Positions 35,997 to 45,734 of a stretch of DNA of 64,000 nucleotides are shown in pieces (position 1 is the first letter of the stretch; each line of letters starts with the position of its first letter). Source of the DNA: Limnanthes douglasii subsp. nivea (Eukaryota; Streptophyta; Magnoliopsida; Brassicales; Limnanthaceae). The notes under the pieces were generated by a model that was given only the letters and a program-made list of their open reading frames with translations, did not search any database and was not told where the DNA came from. The position numbers and the translations under genes were made by a program. Location of the stretch: contig JAUPFV010000001.1 in the NCBI GenBank assembly GCA_036936605.1, forward strand, positions 74,977,910-75,041,909. The letters run 5' to 3'.

Positions 35997-36110
35997 TGGA
36001 AGGAAAAAATGACGGCTATGATTTTATTATTTAGAAAATGTATCTATTACATAGGGTATAGACTCTTATTTATAGATAAAACATCGGGTTTGAGTCTAAT
36101 ATCTCTAACA
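35997..36110 (-). repeat. element E 3' LTR (old LTR retroelement, minus)
   Basis: Read on the minus strand it begins TGTTAGAGATATTAG and contains ATAAATAAGAGTC. It matches 45598-45734 over most of its length. A purine-rich tract (36111-36130 region, GAGTTTGAGAGAAAG on the minus strand) precedes it as a PPT. The outer boundary at 35997 is approximate. Confidence 0.55.
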
Positions 36111-36140
36111 CTTTCTCTCAAACTCACAATGTGTTATAAG

Positions 36141-36645
36141 TGATGAGTCCGAATTCGAAGAGCCCCCCGGAAGGGTAGTCCAAAGTAAAGTCACCCCGTA
36201 AATTCGGACAGACTCCATGACTTCAGTTCGAACAGCACTGGTTGAACCGGACAGGAGACTTTGAACACTGCAAACATAAGGCAGTTCGAATTATGACTAA
36301 AGTACTAAAAAACCTAATCACTATCTGACTAAGCTACCTGTGCATCTGCTTAAACTTCATGGGTCTTTGAACATGACCCGGGTCCATAAAACTTGACCCG
36401 AAAGCCCATAAGGGCCCAAAAAATCATACTATAAATACCCAACCACCAGCATTAACTATGGGTAAGAAAAATTAACTGCTGCCAGGCTGCTTAATTCTCT
36501 CTCCACCCTTGAAACACTTTGAAACACCCTGAAATATCTTAAAACACCCTTAAACACCACCACACCACCGTGAAACACTCTTACGCCGCCTTAAAACTCC
36601 ACTTAAAATTACCAGCCTACCCTCAGGCTACTTTTATCCCCACCA
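36141..36645 (+). repeat. element C 5' LTR
   Basis: It begins TGATGAGTCCG and ends CCCCACCA, 505 bp. The TATA box CTATAAATACC (about 36429-36439) is followed by an R/U5 region rich in AAACACC repeats. A three-base spacer then leads to the PBS. Confidence 0.85.
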
Positions 36646-36648
36646 AAG

Positions 36649-36664
36649 TGGCGACCACAGTGGG
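36649..36664 (+). other. element C primer binding site
   Basis: TGGCGACCACAGTGGG begins three bases after the LTR. It is identical in elements B and D. Confidence 0.8.
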
Positions 36665-36718
36665 AGGCGACGGTGCCTGAATCAAACATTCAAAACCAAG
36701 TAAAAGAATTCTGTCCGA

Positions 36719-39061
36719 ATGAATCCGGATAATCCAGAGCTTCCACCAGCTTTGCTCGAAGTGGTGGAAGAGAACGATGAATATACTGTCCAGGAGCGTG
36801 ACAGGTTGAGGGTTGAAATAGAAGCTCTGAGGGCTGAAAAGGCCAAGATGGGCGTAAAGGAGAAATCCAAAGCATCAGCTGCTCATCGCTCTGATAACCC
36901 TCGAGAGCATGAGGCTTCAAAGACTCATGTGAGCACTAAAAAGACACATGCCAGTTCTAAAAAGTCTCACCGGTCCAAGTCTGTGGAGAGTTCTGACTCA
37001 AGTTCAGAATCTTCGGACAGCTCTTCGGACAGTGAGGGGAATGAAAAGTCCCTGTCCTCCAGGAGTGACGAAGGGCGAAGCAGGAAAAAACAGAAGCAAG
37101 TTAAAAAGTATTCCAGAAAAAGAGACCACCATGGAAGAATGAAAAGGCACATTGGGAAAGGATCATCTCACAGCCGGAGACATATAGACCGGATGCTGAT
37201 GGATCCATTTGCCTTCCATGATGAGCCAGGTATCTTTGCAACACCTAATGAGGACACAGTGTTCAGTCGTGGAAGGAATTGGAGGCAGTCTCCACTGTCT
37301 TCTAAAATCCTATCCGGGAACCTCCCAAAGAGGTTTGACAGCACAAAGATGGAGAAGTACGACGGCAGTACTGATCCGGACAATCATCTGGAGCAATTCA
37401 AGAACTTCATGATGAACTTTGATGATGATGATAAACTACTCTGCAGGGCCTTCTCCCAGTCCTTTACGGGGAGTGCTCTGAAGTGGTATAACAGCCTTCC
37501 TCAGGGCTGTATCAGAGACTTTGATACCTTCTGGGTGGCCTTTCGAAGGCAATTTGTGGGAAGTAAGGAGCTCAAGGGCAATGGAGATACCATAATCCAT
37601 TGTGCCCAAGAGCCAAATGAATCATTGAAAGAATACATAAGTCGTTTTGTGAACACAAAGAACGGGCTGGCTGATTGTTTTGAACAAGTGGCAATAGCAT
37701 CCCTGAGACAGGGTTTGAACCCGGGCAACCTGGCCGATTCAGTGACAAGGAAGAAAGCCATGACCTGGGGTGGATTGCTAAATCAAGTCGGCAAGCAAAT
37801 AAATGTTGATGAAACAAAAAAGACCAGGGTGCACAGGCAGGTGAGATCCACCCCGGTAACACCAACTCCCAATCCAAACCAGTCCGGCAACAAAGCTAGA
37901 GAAACCGGACAGGGGCATGGAAGAGGAAAAGCTCAGTCTCAACCAGCTGCTCCTGCACAATGTCAACAGTCTAGAAACAAAAGGGGGCCGTGGGTCCAAC
38001 CGGAGTGGTTTGCAGAGCTCAAAGAAAGTGTGGCAACCATTTTCGAGAAAACTAAAGATGAAGTACACTACCGGAGACCGGCAACCTTGCAGTCTCCCAG
38101 AGAACATCGAAACCGTTCTTTTTGTCAATATCATAATGATATTGGCCATACTACTGATGATTGTATAGCCTTGAAACAAGAGGTTCAGAACCTTATTGAA
38201 AGAGGGAAGTTGGGTGCGTATGTCAAAAGAAGAGGAGGCAACAGGCCTGATAACACTCACCGGGCTGGTCCGGTTAATGCTGCCCCAGAAGGGGCTATGG
38301 TGATCATTGAAAGGTTTGATGTGGAATCTGAATATTTGGATCCTGATCCAACAAGGAACAGAGTGGGTGCAATAGAGGAGCATTCCGGGTCGGTTTCCGG
38401 GCTCATTCAATTCTTTGAGTCCTTGACAATTTTCGGAGGGGACACTGTAACGGCTCCTACCACTTCATCAAGAAAAAGGCATGTCCATAATTTGGCTACC
38501 CAGCTAGAGGGGGGCATGACCTCATATCAATCGTCAAGTTTATTCCCATTCATTGTCTTTGATGGGGATGATTTGAGAGATATTGCTGGCCCTCATGAAG
38601 ATGCTGTTGTCATAGGAGCATCAATAGGGGGCAATGAGATAAGGCGAATCCTGGTAGATACTGGGAGCTCTGCCAATATCCTTTTCCTTGATACTTACAA
38701 GAAAATGAAAAATCCAGCTGTAATTCAAAAGTCAGACCGATCGATTGTAGGCTTCACGGGCAGCTCAGCCGATGTAATCGGTGAGTTTGAAGAAGAAGTT
38801 TTGTTGGGCAGAGGCCCATTCAAGAAAACAGTCCGAATACTTTTCATTGTGGTGGATTGTCCCACTTGCTACAATGCTATTCTAGGGAGATCTTGGCTCT
38901 CTAGGATGCATGCAGTGGCTTCGACAGTCCATCAGTGTCTAAAATATGCTGTTCAGGGGCAGGTTGGGGTTGTCCGGAGCAGTCAAAAAGTTGCAAGAGA
39001 ATGCTATGCCACTGCCTTGGCTCCACGAACGCTGGGGGCAGTCCGTATGAATGACCAATAG
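36719..39061 (+). CDS. element C gag-protease, 780 codons, open
   Basis: The ATG at 36719 is the first after the PBS. An N-terminal coiled-coil-like segment (residues about 18-45, rich in E/R/L) is followed by a Ser-rich stretch and a basic stretch. The gag core (about residues 195-390) has K-Y-D-G-S-T-D-P-D-N-H-L-E and L-C-R-A-F. Then comes a Pro/Gln-rich linker, W-V-Q-P-E-W-F, and the C-x2-H-x4-H-x4-C cluster near residue 475. The F-F-E-S-L-T-I-F-G-G-D motif lies near 565, and protease L-V-D-T-G-S-S at about 645 (D-T-G at 38657-38665). The protease maturation target would be the whole gag-pol product. Virus-like particles in the cytoplasm are the expected site. The frame ends CAA TAG CAG TTT. 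Confidence 0.9.
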   Translation: MNPDNPELPPALLEVVEENDEYTVQERDRLRVEIEALRAEKAKMGVKEKSKASAAHRSDNPREHEASKTHVSTKKTHASSKKSHRSKSVESSDSSSESSDSSSDSEGNEKSLSSRSDEGRSRKKQKQVKKYSRKRDHHGRMKRHIGKGSSHSRRHIDRMLMDPFAFHDEPGIFATPNEDTVFSRGRNWRQSPLSSKILSGNLPKRFDSTKMEKYDGSTDPDNHLEQFKNFMMNFDDDDKLLCRAFSQSFTGSALKWYNSLPQGCIRDFDTFWVAFRRQFVGSKELKGNGDTIIHCAQEPNESLKEYISRFVNTKNGLADCFEQVAIASLRQGLNPGNLADSVTRKKAMTWGGLLNQVGKQINVDETKKTRVHRQVRSTPVTPTPNPNQSGNKARETGQGHGRGKAQSQPAAPAQCQQSRNKRGPWVQPEWFAELKESVATIFEKTKDEVHYRRPATLQSPREHRNRSFCQYHNDIGHTTDDCIALKQEVQNLIERGKLGAYVKRRGGNRPDNTHRAGPVNAAPEGAMVIIERFDVESEYLDPDPTRNRVGAIEEHSGSVSGLIQFFESLTIFGGDTVTAPTTSSRKRHVHNLATQLEGGMTSYQSSSLFPFIVFDGDDLRDIAGPHEDAVVIGASIGGNEIRRILVDTGSSANILFLDTYKKMKNPAVIQKSDRSIVGFTGSSADVIGEFEEEVLLGRGPFKKTVRILFIVVDCPTCYNAILGRSWLSRMHAVASTVHQCLKYAVQGQVGVVRSSQKVARECYATALAPRTLGAVRMNDQ

Positions 39062-39067
39062 CAGTTT
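39059..39067 (+). other. element C leaky-stop signal
   Basis: TAG CAG TTT follows a CAA codon. Pol continues in the same frame. CAG fits CAR, but TTT departs from YYA at the last base only. The preceding CAA also matches the tobamovirus arrangement. Confidence 0.55.
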
Positions 39068-42000
39068 GAGGGCCTTTCTGGGGGTGAGGGTGAAATTGAT
39101 GACCCCAGGGAGACCCCCGGAGTGTTGATCCCAGCTGAGGAGGTTGAGACACACTGTTTAGAAGAAGGGAAATTTGTCAAGATAGGGTCCAAAATGCCAC
39201 AAGTATTGAAAGAAGAAATGTTAAAATTCTTAAAAGACCATCAGCATGTCTTTGCTTGGTGCAATGCTGATGTTACTGGAGTTCCATCAGAGGTGATTTC
39301 CCATCACCTATCTGTCCGGAGAGATGTGGCACCTGTGGTGCAGAAGAGGAGAGCTTTCTCAAAAGAAAAGGCTGATGTCATTGTACAAGAGGTTGACAGA
39401 CTCACAAAGATGGGGCATATTAAAGAATCTCAGTACCCTTTGTGGACTGCCAATCCAGTCTTGGTAAAAAAGAAGAACGGTAAATGGCGAATGTGCATTG
39501 ACTTCACAGATCTCAATCGAGCTTGCCCAAAAGACTTGTATCCGGTTCCCCGGATAGATCAGCTGGTAGATTCTACTTCTGGGAACAAGCTGCTCTCCTT
39601 TATGGATGCTTTTTCCGGATACAATCAGATCCAGGTGGATCCCAGGGATCAAGAGCATACCACTTTTGTTACTGATAGAGGATTACACTTCTACAAGGTG
39701 ATGCCCTTTGGTTTGAAGAATGCTGGGGCTACTTATCAAAGGTTAGTCAATAAAGCCTTTGCTGATCAAATTGGAAGAAATATGGAGGTTTACATTGACG
39801 ATATGATGGTGAAAAGTGTGGATGAGCAGCTGCACTTGTCCGACCTCCAGGAGACTTTTGCCAACCTGGCCAAGGTAAATTTAAAGTTAAATCCTGAAAA
39901 ATGTGTGTTCGGAGTGCAGTCCGGGAAGTTCTTAGGGTACATTATAAGTGAGCATGGAATCCAGCCCGACCCGGACCAACTCAATGCTTTGTTTCAAATG
40001 GAGCCTCCTCGAAACATTAAAGAAGTGCAGCGGTTAACGGGGAGGTTAGCAGCTTTGAACAGGTTCATCTCTAGGTCTTCGGACAGATGTGCTCCTTTCT
40101 TTCAAACTTTGAAAGGTGCAAAGGGGTTTGAGTGGACACCACAGTGTGATGAGGCGTTCAATGAAATTAAGAAGCATATGTCCTCTCCGAAGACTTTATT
40201 CAAACCAATCGATGGGGAGAATCTATTTGTGTATCTGGCTGTTTCAAGTTGTGCCATCAGTGCTGTGTTAGTTAGAGAGGTTGATGGGTATCCTCACCCA
40301 GTATACTACATCAGCAAAAGCCTGATTGATGCTGAACGCCGTTACTTGAAACTCGAGAAACTAGCATTGGCCTTGGTGATAGCTGCGAGAAAGATGAGGC
40401 CTTATTTTCAGGCTCATCCTATCGTTGTCCGGACATCCTTCCCTTTAAAGAATGTCCTTCAAAAAGCAGACATTTCAAGCAGAATGACAAAGTGGTCAGT
40501 AGAGTTGGGGGACTTCGACATAGACTTTGCTCCTCGAACAGCAGTAAAAGCTCAAGATGTGGCTGATTTTCTGGTCGAATTCCATTCCGATAGGGACTCA
40601 GAGCAATCTGTTGATTCAAAAGACAAAAAAGTGTGGATTGTCCGAACAGATGGAGGATCCAGTGCCATAGGATCTGGGGCAGGAATATGTCTTACCTCTC
40701 CTTATGGGGACAACATGTTTCAAGCTATTTGTTTTGCTTTCAGGGCGTCCAATAATGAGTCCGAGTACGAAGCAGCTATAGCTGGATTAAAATTGGCTTA
40801 CATCTGTGGAGCAAAAAGGGTCAAGGTGCTAAGTGACTCCCAATTGCTTGTCCACCATGCCTTGGGCCTATCAGAAGCTAGAAAAGAACAGTTAATCAAG
40901 TATTTACTTCTCTTGAAAAATGAGGCAATGAAGTTTAAAGCTGTTGTCTATGAGCATATTCCCCGGGCAGAGAATGAACTGGCAGACTCATTGGCAACAA
41001 TAGCATACACGGAGTCCTATCCATGGATCCATGTGCTTGAAAGTCCTTCTATTCAACTTAATGAAGGGGAGAAAGAGGAAGTCTTTGAAATACAAGTAAA
41101 TCAGCCTCAGGATTGGAGGTCTCCTCTTATCCAATATCTGTCCGATGGCGTCGTACCCTTGGTTAAATCACAAGCCAGAACGTTAAAACACAAGGCTCAT
41201 GGTTTCATCATGATTAGAGAGGTCTTGTACAAGAAATCCTATAGCAAACCTCTCCTACGCTATTTAGGAGATCATGAATCACAAATGGTTCTCTCCGAAT
41301 TACATGATGGTGAGGGATCAGCCCATTGTGGATTTAGAGCATTAACAAGAAGAGTACTTCTCTCCGGATATTATTGGCTATCAATAATGAAAGATGCTAA
41401 GGAGTTGGTGAGAAGGTGTGACCCATGTCAGAGGTACAGTAATGAAATTCATGTGCCAGCCATTCCTCTGGAGTCAATTTCTGAGCCTATCCCCTTTGCT
41501 CGATGGGGATTAGACTTAATTGGACCTCTTCCTATGGCGTCCGGAGGGCGTAAAACCATAATCGTAGCCATTGACTACTTCTCAAAATGGATAGAAGCAG
41601 CCCCCTTGGCAGGGACAACATCAAAGGCTGTTATAAAATTCATTCTATCCAACATATGTTGCAGATTTGGTGTCCCTCAGAGAATAACAACAGATAATGG
41701 GCCACAGTTTGACAACAGAGAAATGGAGAGCTTCTGTGCCTCAAGGGGTATTCAGCACTGCTTTTCTTCACCATTCCACCCACAAGCCAATGGGCAAGTT
41801 GAGGTGGCTAATAGAACAATACTGTCCGGCTTAAAGAAAAATCTGGAAGGGGCTGCTGGGAAGTGGCCTAGTTATTTACAAGAAGTCTTGTGGGCCTACC
41901 GGACAACGCCTGGGGCTGCCACACAAGAATCACCTTTTGCCTTGGTCTATGGGATGGATGCAGTAGCTCCCATAGAGAAGACACTCCCCTCTTTTCGTGT

Positions 42001-42349
42001 TCATAACTTCTCCGGACAGGCTAATGAAATAGCAATCAGAAATCAGCTTGATTTGATTGAAGAAAGGCGAGTAAAAGCTCATCTTAGAATGGCACACTAT
42101 CAGGGCTTGATGAGAAGCAGGTTTGCTTCCAAGGTTAAAAGAAGGGACTTTCAACCAGGAGATAAAGTATTGAGGAAAGTTTTCTTGCATACCAAGGAAA
42201 AACTCTTCGGAAAGCTGGCCCCAACTTGGGAGGGTCCGTATACTGTGGTTGAAAGAATCAAGCCTGGCACATACTGGCTGGAAGACAAAGATGGCAGGGT
42301 TTTAGCTCACCCTTGGAATATTGAACACCTTCGAATGTATTTGGAATAA
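39062..42349 (+). CDS. element C pol: RT, RNase H, second RNase H, integrase
   Basis: It is open throughout and in frame with gag-pro; from the first ATG (39122) it is 1075 codons. The RT domain lies at about residues 95-270, with Y-I-D-D at 39791-39802. RNase H is at about 335-450. The archaeal-type RNase H is at about 500-635, with D, E, D, D in R-T-D-G-G, N-N-E-S-E-Y-E, S-D-S-Q and L-A-D-S-L. The integrase H-H-C-C finger is at about 725-765. The core D (G-L-D-L-I-G), D (T-D-N-G-P-Q-F) and E (V-E-V-A-N-R) are all present. The C-terminal W-E-G-P-Y region has no chromodomain. No initiator is required if readthrough supplies it. This is the only copy here with all catalytic residues visible. 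Confidence 0.92.
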   Translation, partial: QFEGLSGGEGEIDDPRETPGVLIPAEEVETHCLEEGKFVKIGSKMPQVLKEEMLKFLKDHQHVFAWCNADVTGVPSEVISHHLSVRRDVAPVVQKRRAFSKEKADVIVQEVDRLTKMGHIKESQYPLWTANPVLVKKKNGKWRMCIDFTDLNRACPKDLYPVPRIDQLVDSTSGNKLLSFMDAFSGYNQIQVDPRDQEHTTFVTDRGLHFYKVMPFGLKNAGATYQRLVNKAFADQIGRNMEVYIDDMMVKSVDEQLHLSDLQETFANLAKVNLKLNPEKCVFGVQSGKFLGYIISEHGIQPDPDQLNALFQMEPPRNIKEVQRLTGRLAALNRFISRSSDRCAPFFQTLKGAKGFEWTPQCDEAFNEIKKHMSSPKTLFKPIDGENLFVYLAVSSCAISAVLVREVDGYPHPVYYISKSLIDAERRYLKLEKLALALVIAARKMRPYFQAHPIVVRTSFPLKNVLQKADISSRMTKWSVELGDFDIDFAPRTAVKAQDVADFLVEFHSDRDSEQSVDSKDKKVWIVRTDGGSSAIGSGAGICLTSPYGDNMFQAICFAFRASNNESEYEAAIAGLKLAYICGAKRVKVLSDSQLLVHHALGLSEARKEQLIKYLLLLKNEAMKFKAVVYEHIPRAENELADSLATIAYTESYPWIHVLESPSIQLNEGEKEEVFEIQVNQPQDWRSPLIQYLSDGVVPLVKSQARTLKHKAHGFIMIREVLYKKSYSKPLLRYLGDHESQMVLSELHDGEGSAHCGFRALTRRVLLSGYYWLSIMKDAKELVRRCDPCQRYSNEIHVPAIPLESISEPIPFARWGLDLIGPLPMASGGRKTIIVAIDYFSKWIEAAPLAGTTSKAVIKFILSNICCRFGVPQRITTDNGPQFDNREMESFCASRGIQHCFSSPFHPQANGQVEVANRTILSGLKKNLEGAAGKWPSYLQEVLWAYRTTPGAATQESPFALVYGMDAVAPIEKTLPSFRVHNFSGQANEIAIRNQLDLIEERRVKAHLRMAHYQGLMRSRFASKVKRRDFQPGDKVLRKVFLHTKEKLFGKLAPTWEGPYTVVERIKPGTYWLEDKDGRVLAHPWNIEHLRMYLE

Positions 42350-42645
42350 AACTTATGTAAATATTTACTTGTTTAAACATCCATGTAAATATTTGGGGGC
42401 ATACCACTACCTCTCTCTGGCGCCACGGAGAGCTTTAAATGAAACTTGGAGCTTTTTTGAATAAATTTTCTAAGTTTTTTCAAAATTCTGTTGATTGCCA
42501 TACTACCCGAACTGAAAGATCTAAGGGCTACTTAAATTCTAGCCAGAGAAATTAAACACTCTCACAATACGAAATATTTAAACAGACTATGGAATAAGAG
42601 AAAAGTTGTGCAAGATAAAACGTTCATTCAATGAAATTAAAGTTG

Positions 42646-42752
42646 CCTTGGCCTTCCAAGGACTTTTTTAAACAAGTTTAAACACAATACAAAAATCTGT
42701 CCGGTCAAAACGGACAGCATCACAAAAAAAAAGGTGCCTTGGCCTTCCAAGG
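42646..42752 (-). other. element C paired hairpins
   Basis: CCTTGGCCTTCCAAGG occurs twice, at 42646-42661 and 42737-42752. Each has a perfect 6-bp stem (CCTTGG/CCAAGG) and a 4-base loop, and AGGACTTT flanks both. They lie between the pol stop and the antisense-gene stop. Confidence 0.8.
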
Positions 42753-42792
42753 ACTTTGGTCCGAACAGAAAGTAAACAGAATAAATTACCAA

Positions 42793-44655
42793 CTAAGGTG
42801 GAGCCTTTGAAGATGGCTCACCCTCATCTGTTCCCTTGGTCTTAACATCGCTTTTTTCCTCAATGACCTTCTTTCCTTTGGGGTCAGCCTCTTCTTCACC
42901 CGGACTCTCTCCGGTTTCCTCCTCGTCACCAGATGAGGATATGTCAGTGTACCCTTCATCAACCATGGTCCAATATGGGAGATCGTCATCATCCACATAA
43001 CGCCATAAGTCCCCAAGTCTTCTCTTCGGGAACTTCTCATGAAATAAAAGGACCATGTCGGACTTCACCTTCTCAATCAATAATTCCTCACTCCGTATCA
43101 TCTCCTTGGCATAAGCATTGATTTTGGCCTTGATCATGGAATCTTGATCCTTCACCAGGGCAGCTTTCTCACCAACAGCCTGAGTCACTGCATTCTCCAA
43201 AGCAAGTTTGTCAGTAGTCAGATTGGTGACAATCTTCTCTTTTGCTGCAGTCTCATCTTTTGAGGTTTTCAAGTCCTTCTCCAACTCGGACAGCTTAGCC
43301 CGGAGATCTTCTAGGGTTTTCTCTAAAGAGGCAACTTTTGTGTTGCTTTCATTTTTACTCTTCTTCAGCTGTCCGTTCGACTCCTTAAGCAAGTCAACCT
43401 GGGTAGTGGCACCCGGGAGGTCATCGGACAGTTTCTCCTTCTCAGACTTAAGCTCCTTAATGGTTTCTGCCTGACTCCGGACTTGCCTTTCCAGCGTGAG
43501 CACGGGTTGCACGTTGCTAAGGAGGGAGTGAGCTATAATGTCCCTTTCGCTGGAAACCAAGAAAGTCTTGCCATTAAAGTTCACTGTGTTGGAACTACTT
43601 GGAGGAACGTATGGCCCAGCAAACTCATCTCTTGACAGACCAAGAAAGTAATCACCTAGAGGACCCAGGCCGGTGACATCCACTTCATCCATATTGATCT
43701 CTCCCCTTTCAATCTCATCAGTATGGAGTTCCCTTGGAATCCCTTCGTTAAGATTTTCTGGGATCTCCTCAGCTAATGTAGGATCAATTGGGAAAGTGGG
43801 CTCCGGATCCCGGACAGCGAACTCTTCTTCTTGAGAAGTCTTCTTCTTTTTTACTTCTCTATCAGCACTATCGCTTGCTTGCTTGCGAGTTCGTTTGGAG
43901 GCCCTTAGAGGTTTTGAGGGAGTCTCTCCGTGTCTCTTACTTTCCACTTCTACCACTTGTAGAAGGTTTGCATCAACTTGAGCTGGGACTGGCACCTCTG
44001 TGTCAGTTAGAGCCTTTTTCTCCGTATCCACTGCCGTTTTCCTCCCTTTCTTCTTCTGACCCTTCATTTTACTTGGGGCTTTGGCCCGGAGAGGGAGGAA
44101 AAGGGTCCCATCTAGCTCGTGAGACCTTCTCAGCACTATGTCGTCATCAGGAGGGGTGGAGAACTCCTCCCACGTTAAATCCCTCCGACCTGTGGTGTTC
44201 CACAGGTGAGATCTGGCTAAGTTTCCCGGAGTGAAAGCCTTGTGAAACCGGTTCTCACAGTTCTCTGCGGCCCATGCGTTTATCTTGCCACAGGTAACCT
44301 GTCCGGCTTTCGTATAGTCTCCGAACTCTTTTGGCAGTTCTGGCAAAACAAAAGAATAGTTAGTTAGTGAAAGCTTAAAGAAGGGAAGATTCGAATGGAA
44401 ACTTAAAAGAAAAGACTTACGATCACTTCTCCATCTACTTCGAAGAAGGCTAGGATTCTCCCCGACTTTAATCTTTTTACCATTCTCCCATGAGCCACTT
44501 ATAAACAAGAATTGGCTCCTCCATTTATTCTCCGACTCTAGGAGATCATCGACGGCTTTCAGGTTGTTCCCCATATTAAAGTGGTAAAAGGGGAACTGGT
44601 GGTGTTTGCACAGACTGGCAACAGCAGCGAACTCTTCCATTGGAAGAGGAATTTC
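42793..44655 (-). pseudogene. element C antisense extra gene, 5'-truncated
   Basis: Coding pieces are 44655-44421 and 44339-42793. The intron is 44420-44340 (GTAAGT...TTTTGCCAG, 81 bp, phase 1). The unspliced frame is also open, so the intron call rests on the splice signals and on homology with element D. Exon 1 carries the V-A-S-L-C...N-M-G-N motif and W-E-N-G-K-K. Exon 2 begins with L-P-K-E-F, then R-S-H-L-W-N-T and a basic Lys-rich stretch. An acidic region, a long coiled coil (about 43500-43150), the conserved S-D-M-V-L-L-F-H-E-K-F-P-K-R block and an acidic tail follow. The N-terminal domain is missing with the rest of the element's 3' end. Confidence 0.8.
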
Positions 44656-45597
44656 TCACTCCGTATCATTTCTTCTACCTCGTCATCTTTTTCAACCAAA
44701 TATTCAATTCAAACATTAAATCTCAAACCTCCAACCCTACATCTCAAACCTCCAAATTCCAAACGTCAAACGAAATTCAAACGACAAACGTCGATCTAAG
44801 AAAACGCCATACATAATCCAATCTCAAACAAAATCTAACCATCAAACGAATGCAAACAAATCGAAACAAATCTAAACGAATCCAGACGATAAACACAGAT
44901 CTAAGCAAACATTGGAATGAATCCAAACTCCAAACAAAATTTAAACGAAAAATGTTGATCTAAGAAAATGTTGGACAACAATCATACGTCAAACAAAATC
45001 TAAACAATAAAACGAAATCCAAACTACAAATGTTGATCTAAGAAAATTTCGGAGATAATACAATATCAAACAAAGTTCGAACTCCCAATCCAAAATCAAA
45101 ATCGAACTCCAAAATAAAAACACCAATATTAAATTCAAAACCAAATACCAAAATCAACTCCAAAAACCAAATCCAAAACTAAATCCAAATATCAGATCAA
45201 AATCCAAATACCAAATATAAATGAAAATTCGAAACTAAATCCAAATATAAATCTAAGTTCTAATAAAAAACAAAATCAAAATTGAGTCAACGATTTTATC
45301 AACAAAAAATCTGCACTGCTCCATTAGCGCTTTCTTTTGAATCGTAGCACCAAATCATAATCTGACGGGTCAGATTGAAGGATTAGATGTATCGACCACT
45401 ATCTCCCAAATTCATCAAAAGCTGATATCGTTTGCCTCTCGATCATGTCTGTTGATTGTGGCTGCACACAACAGATTCGAAAACCGAAAATGTTCTCTCT
45501 TTCTTTTCTTCTGGCGGACAACTAAAACAGCTGCCCGCCGACACAGCGGAAGACACAAAAACTTAAACTCAAGATCTAAACCTACACTCGGATACCA
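44656..45597 (-). other. element E internal region with PBS
   Basis: This non-coding region is rich in AAATCCAAAC-like runs (plus strand). On the minus strand it starts with a TGGTATCCGAG primer-binding-like site (45597-45587), resembling the initiator-Met tRNA site TGGTATCAGAG. No coding domain is recognisable, which points to a TRIM- or LARD-type element or heavy decay. It is joined abruptly to element C at about 44655. Confidence 0.5.
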
Positions 45598-45734
45598 TGT
45601 AGAAAAAGATAAACAAATAAATATTACTAAGGTTTTATTATTTAGAAAACATATCTATTATATAGTGTATAGACTCTTATTTATTGAAAAAAAAAACATA
45701 TGAGCTAACGGGTTTGAGCCTAATATCTCTAAGA
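45598..45734 (-). repeat. element E 5' LTR
   Basis: It matches the LTR at 35997-36110: shared blocks include TATAGACTCTTATTTAT and GGGTTTGAG...TAATATCTCTAA on the plus strand. It abuts the primer-site-like sequence at 45597. The two copies are clearly diverged and differ by indels, so E is much older than C or A. No clean TSD was found. Confidence 0.55.

Larger units (their letters stand above)
36141..44655 (+). mobile_element. gypsy element C (Tat type), coding intact, 3' end lost
   Basis: 5' LTR 36141-36645, PBS 36649-36664, gag-pro 36719-39061, pol to 42349, hairpin pair 42646-42752, opposite-strand gene 42793-44655. The 3' LTR and the N-terminal part of the opposite-strand gene are missing, and homology ends abruptly at about 44655 inside the E[IL]PLPMEEF region. 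It is inserted in element E near its PPT. Without a 3' LTR the TSD (ATAAG on the left) cannot be tested. The sense reading frames have no lesion that I can see. Confidence 0.9.

Noticed and set aside
37778..38410. 210-codon minus ORF inside element C gag
   Set aside because: Shadow frame; it has none of the motifs of the true antisense gene, which lies downstream of pol.
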